Positions 61,136-64,000 of a stretch of DNA of 64,000 bases are shown here, one piece after another. The position numbers were made by a program, and so were the translations under genes. The stretch covers positions 1-64,000 of the forward strand of contig CAJTCE010000007.1 of NCBI GenBank assembly GCA_910574745.1. Reading direction: 5' to 3'. Under the pieces are notes generated by a model, which was not told the DNA's origin, did not search any database, and saw only the letters and a program-made list of their open reading frames with translations. The DNA is from Lachnospiraceae bacterium (GTDB lineage: Bacteria; Bacillota; Clostridia; Lachnospirales; Lachnospiraceae). Each line of letters begins with the position of its first letter. Within the stretch, counting starts at the first letter, position 1.

Positions 61136-61209
61136 TCGAAGCGACAGGATTTGAACCTGCGACCTCTGCGTCCCGAACGCAGCGCTCTACCAAGCTGAGC
61201 CACGCTTCG
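61136..61209 (-). tRNA. tRNA-Pro (anticodon CGG)
   Basis: On the minus strand a full cloverleaf can be drawn: acceptor CGAAGCG/CGCTTCG with discriminator A, D-stem GCTC/GAGC, anticodon stem CTGCG/CGCAG around loop TTCGGGA (anticodon CGG, G37 as in proline tRNAs), and T-stem GCAGG/CCTGT with TTCAAAT. The first base is C, typical for tRNA-Pro. CCA is not encoded. It lies between maf and the divergent antiporter gene. Confidence 0.95.
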
Positions 61210-61419
61210 CTATTAAATTAAAATGAAACTCCCCTTATATGCGGGGCACATATATTAATATACAACACAAATATTTTTCTTTCAATGATTTTTTTATTTT
61301 TTACCGCAAATTTTATAGAAAAATTCACTTTGGACGGAAAAAAAAGCAATTTTTCCCTTGCAGTATCCTCCATACTCTGCTAAATTTTGTGTTGAGAGGA
61401 TATGAAAGGACTTGAGAAT

Positions 61420-62619
61420 ATGGAAACATATGAGATACTTAGAGATTTAGCAATTATTTTATTGTCTGCAAAGCTCTGTGCCATGGCGGCCAGAAAGTTA
61501 AAGTTTCCCCAGGTAGCGGGACAGATTGTGGCCGGTCTTATAATCGGACCTTGCTTTTTAAGTCTGGTCCAGCCTTCTGATTTTATTACAAAAATGGCGG
61601 AAATCGGCGTTATCCTTGTTATGTTTTCCGCAGGTCTGGAAACTGATTTAAAAGATTTGATCAAAACGGGACCAAAAGCTTTAGCCATTGCCTGCAGCGG
61701 TGTTTTTGTTCCCTTTGCTCTCGGAGCGCTTTTATACTTTGCTTTTTACGGCTTCGAAGGAATCGGAACCACAAGCTTTTATGCGGCAATGTCCATTGGC
61801 GCCATTATGACGGCCACCAGCGTCAGCATCACGGTTGCCGCCCTTCAGGAGCTTGGTAAATTAAAGGGAACCGTAGGCACTACTATTTTAAGCTCCGCCA
61901 TTATAGACGACGTCATCGGCATTATTGTTTTAACCGTTGTTATCGGCTTTAAAAATCCCGATGTAAAGCCGTCCATGGTTATTATAAAAACGATTCTTTT
62001 CTTTATTGTTGCCATTCTAGGCGGCATGATTGCATACAAATTTTTTAAATGGCTGGATAACCGCAATCCTCATACCCAGAGAATTCCTATTTTCGGCTTC
62101 GTTCTCTGTTTTGCCCTTGCCTATCTGGCAGAAAAATATTTCGGCATTGCAGACATTACGGGAGCCTATGTGGCGGGTATTGTTCTCTGCAGCTTAGACG
62201 ATGCGGATTATATAAACAGAAAAACCCATATCAGTATTTACATGATTTTTGCCCCTACATTTTTTGTAGGCATTGGATTAAAAACTACTTTCGACAGTAT
62301 TAATGCAACATTGGTATTATTCTGCCTTGCTTTTGTTCTGGTTGCTTTGATCTCCAAAATTATCGGCTGCGGCCTCATGGCAAAAATATGCAGATTCAGC
62401 TGGAGCGATTCTCTAAAAATCGGCGTGGGCATGATGACCCGGGGAGAGGTTGCTTTAATTGTTACCCAGAAATGCTTGGCAGCAGGTATGATCACTGCGG
62501 AATACTTCACAGCCGTTATTCTTTTAATTATCTGTTCCTCAGTTTTAACACCTGTTATTTTGAAGCTTCTTTTTTCAAATGAAAAATCAGAGGTTTTGGA
62601 AAATACTTCCACAAAATAA
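61420..62619 (+). CDS. CPA2-family cation:proton antiporter
   Basis: The 399-residue protein has about 12 helices and the CPA2 pattern: KLKFPQVAGQIVAGLIIGPC, GVILVMFSAGLETDL, AAMSIGAIMTATSVSITVAA, then SSAIIDDVIGIIVLTVVIGF with the ion-binding Asp pair (DD) and GMMTRGEVALIVTQK with the conserved Arg. The ATG at 61420 is favoured by its AAGGA spacing over the ATG at 61402. No RCK/TrkA domain is present, so it is the membrane domain only. It would exchange Na+ or K+ for protons. Confidence 0.93.
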   Translation: METYEILRDLAIILLSAKLCAMAARKLKFPQVAGQIVAGLIIGPCFLSLVQPSDFITKMAEIGVILVMFSAGLETDLKDLIKTGPKALAIACSGVFVPFALGALLYFAFYGFEGIGTTSFYAAMSIGAIMTATSVSITVAALQELGKLKGTVGTTILSSAIIDDVIGIIVLTVVIGFKNPDVKPSMVIIKTILFFIVAILGGMIAYKFFKWLDNRNPHTQRIPIFGFVLCFALAYLAEKYFGIADITGAYVAGIVLCSLDDADYINRKTHISIYMIFAPTFFVGIGLKTTFDSINATLVLFCLAFVLVALISKIIGCGLMAKICRFSWSDSLKIGVGMMTRGEVALIVTQKCLAAGMITAEYFTAVILLIICSSVLTPVILKLLFSNEKSEVLENTSTK

Positions 62620-62677
62620 TGGGATCCATATTATAAAAACCGGGAAATAGTAGTTAGTATGATATAAATTCAGGAAC

Positions 62678-63466
62678 CTATTTTCGATTCTTCTCAATCC
62701 ATTTTACCGCAAAGTCTACCAGGTTCCTTTGTTGCATCAGACAAATACTATTATTTCCCAAAGGTTCTCTTGATACCTTTCCCTGTGATTCAAATGCATC
62801 TCCAATTTCTTCAAAATCATTACCGTCAACATAAAGCGTCTGATAAGCTATCCATTCCCTTATTCCATTTACCATAACCGCACTATGTTCCGTACATAGA
62901 TGTTTTCCCGGATATTCCGCTCTTACATCTGCCAGATGAAGGGATGTATTTTTGTCATATCCCACTCCCATAAGCAACACACATCCATTCAATTCATACA
63001 GTTTTCCAATGGGCGAGTCATCTCCGAAAATATCTGACAGATCATGATTCTCTGTCAGATATTTAGCATATTTTCCAAATGCCGCAACAGAACGGGCGGG
63101 ATGATCACTTCGTAAGGCTCCCGGCCATTTTCGAAACATTTCTGCCACCGCCCCCATGGTGTTTGTGGGCGTGATGTCCTTATTGTACGCAGGCCAGTTA
63201 TCCCGTATCATCTGCCACCATTCTTTGGGTTCTTCCCAATGTACTCCTGTCTCCGGATCTAAATTTTTCCATGACTGGGCAGGCATCATAATGGTTCCGT
63301 CTTTACCTACACATTCGATCAACGCTTCAATTATGGTCTGCGCTCCCCCGCATACAAATCCCAAACTACTTAATGAAGTATGTACCATAATGATCTGACC
63401 CGGACAAACACCGACATTTCTTAATGCTTTTACAATATCATCTTTCAACAATAGCTTTCTTTCCAT
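62678..63466 (-). CDS. AAC(3)-type aminoglycoside N-acetyltransferase family protein
   Basis: The 262-residue protein matches the Antibiotic_NAT family: IIMVHTSLSSLGFVCGGAQT, DGTIMMPAQSW, TNTMGAVAEMFRKWPGALRS, DHPARSVAAFG, DDSPIGKLYELNGCVLLMG and NTSLHLADVRAEYPGK. It uses acetyl-CoA; some members modify aminoglycosides and others FrbF-like metabolites. The ATG at 63466 has AAAGGAG. It is divergent from a PadR regulator with 360 bases between. Resistance cannot be assumed from homology alone. Confidence 0.88.
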   Translation of the reverse strand: MERKLLLKDDIVKALRNVGVCPGQIIMVHTSLSSLGFVCGGAQTIIEALIECVGKDGTIMMPAQSWKNLDPETGVHWEEPKEWWQMIRDNWPAYNKDITPTNTMGAVAEMFRKWPGALRSDHPARSVAAFGKYAKYLTENHDLSDIFGDDSPIGKLYELNGCVLLMGVGYDKNTSLHLADVRAEYPGKHLCTEHSAVMVNGIREWIAYQTLYVDGNDFEEIGDAFESQGKVSREPLGNNSICLMQQRNLVDFAVKWIEKNRK

Positions 63467-63726
63467 TTTCTTTTCTCCTTTCAATTCAAAATCTACTATT
63501 TTTATTGATAACACACTACCAAAATACGGTTTCAACTACGCAACTTTAAATTGCAATTATGGGTTGCATACGGTATATGATGCTTTTTTATTATATCCTT
63601 CTATTTTTTCAGAGTAAATACGTAAATATCCAAGTATTCTGAACATGTACTTAAAGACATTCTATTCATAATTTTTTTAAAGCGCTTTATAACAATAAAA
63701 TTTATAATATATTTTTAAATATATCC

Positions 63727-63786
63727 TTGACAGATATATCGTTAGATGATATATTCTTATTAAGATACATCGTAAAGCGATGTATC
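63727..63786 (+). promoter_or_regulatory. PadR-gene promoter with two palindromic operators
   Basis: TTGACA (63727-63732), 17 bases, TATATT (63750-63755). ATATATC/GATATAT (63734-63740, 63748-63754) fills the -35/-10 spacer and GATACATCG/CGATGTATC (63764-63772, 63778-63786) lies at the start of the transcript. Both have the ATAC/GTAT or ATAT character of PadR sites. The remaining gap 63467-63726 is AT-rich and has no gene. Confidence 0.75.
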
Positions 63787-63826
63787 ATTATATGACATTT
63801 ATAATTCAAAGAAAGGAATGATTATT

Positions 63827-64000
63827 TTGGAAAAAAATATTCCTCTTACAGAAGCATTATTTTATATTCTGCTTGCTGTAAGAAAACCTAATCACGGATA
63901 CGGTATCACTCAGGAAGTAGAAGAGTTAACTGATAACAGAGTTACTTTAGGACCCGGAACCCTATACGGCGCCATCCAGTCCCTTGTAAAAAAGGGCTGG
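63827..64000 (+). CDS. PadR-family regulator, partial (runs off the window)
   Basis: The TTG at 63827 has AAAGGA nine bases upstream, whereas an in-frame ATG at 63818 directly abuts the ribosome site. The visible 58 residues read ALFYILLAVRKPNHGYGITQ, EVEELTDNRVTLGPGTLYGA and IQSLVKKGW, the winged helix of PadR with the NHGYG and LYGAI motifs. The 3' end is beyond the window. It is probably autoregulated by the operators just upstream and may control the divergent AAC(3)-type gene. Confidence 0.9.
   Translation, partial: MEKNIPLTEALFYILLAVRKPNHGYGITQEVEELTDNRVTLGPGTLYGAIQSLVKKGW

Noticed and set aside
61136-61209. tRNA gene as the integration target of the element
   Set aside because: The tRNA-Pro is 55 kb away and its flanks show no repeat of the integrase-side sequences.

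Overview
The window reads as a chromosomal segment of an anaerobic, low-GC Firmicute, most likely a Lachnospiraceae-type Clostridium relative. The signs are AT-rich intergenic DNA, strong AGGAGG ribosome sites, a PerR-reverse rubrerythrin-rubredoxin cluster, a full Mgl galactose transporter, YesMN-type regulation, DUF4173/DUF2975 membrane proteins and a TSCPD protein. The taxonomic call is an inference from gene content.

Bases 1 to about 5880 are one end of an integrative element: a leftward replication/regulation module (DnaC-like loader, replication-initiator-like HTH protein, several small XRE proteins), a divergent repressor with clear back-to-back promoters, a tiny type I toxin with an antisense RNA, and a tyrosine integrase at the boundary. 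The chromosome resumes at a response regulator whose receiver domain carries an internal deletion.

Bases 5.9-31.8 kb are mixed housekeeping and accessory genes. They include an AI-2E/YtvI-like membrane protein, RluA-type synthase, RarA, Ogt, an OmpR-type two-component system, the peroxide-stress cluster under a 7-1-7 PerR-type box, two LysR regulators, an Lsa-like ABC-F protein behind a long attenuator leader, an NSS transporter, AlkD, two radical SAM enzymes and S-adenosylhomocysteinase. Several decayed genes lie between them. The most notable is a type III toxin-antitoxin locus at 9.79-10.35 kb: promoter, four 37-nt antitoxin repeats and terminator look intact, but the ToxN/AbiQ toxin is internally deleted and frameshifted. 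Remnants of a macro-domain protein, an HxlR regulator, an SRPBCC protein and a GNAT protein were also found.

Bases 32-39.8 kb are mostly core functions: DegV, a D-2-hydroxyacid dehydrogenase, Pgi, TSCPD, MurG, a ClbS/DfsB protein and flotillin. Bases 40-50.4 kb form a sugar-uptake and sensing block: mglB-mglA-mglC, where MglC has a roughly 215-residue coiled-coil N-terminal extension, then a YesN/YesM two-component system translationally overlapped with a membrane-anchored sugar-binding protein, plus a second MglB-like lipoprotein. Bases 50.6-57 kb hold a DUF1905-C39-like fusion protein, an AgrCA-type two-component system, a GH43 lipoprotein and an HTH/HipA-like kinase pair. Bases 57-64 kb carry a flippase, GNAT, acyltransferase, Maf, tRNA-Pro(CGG), a CPA2 antiporter, an AAC(3)-type acetyltransferase and, divergently, the start of a PadR regulator with two palindromic operators on its promoter.
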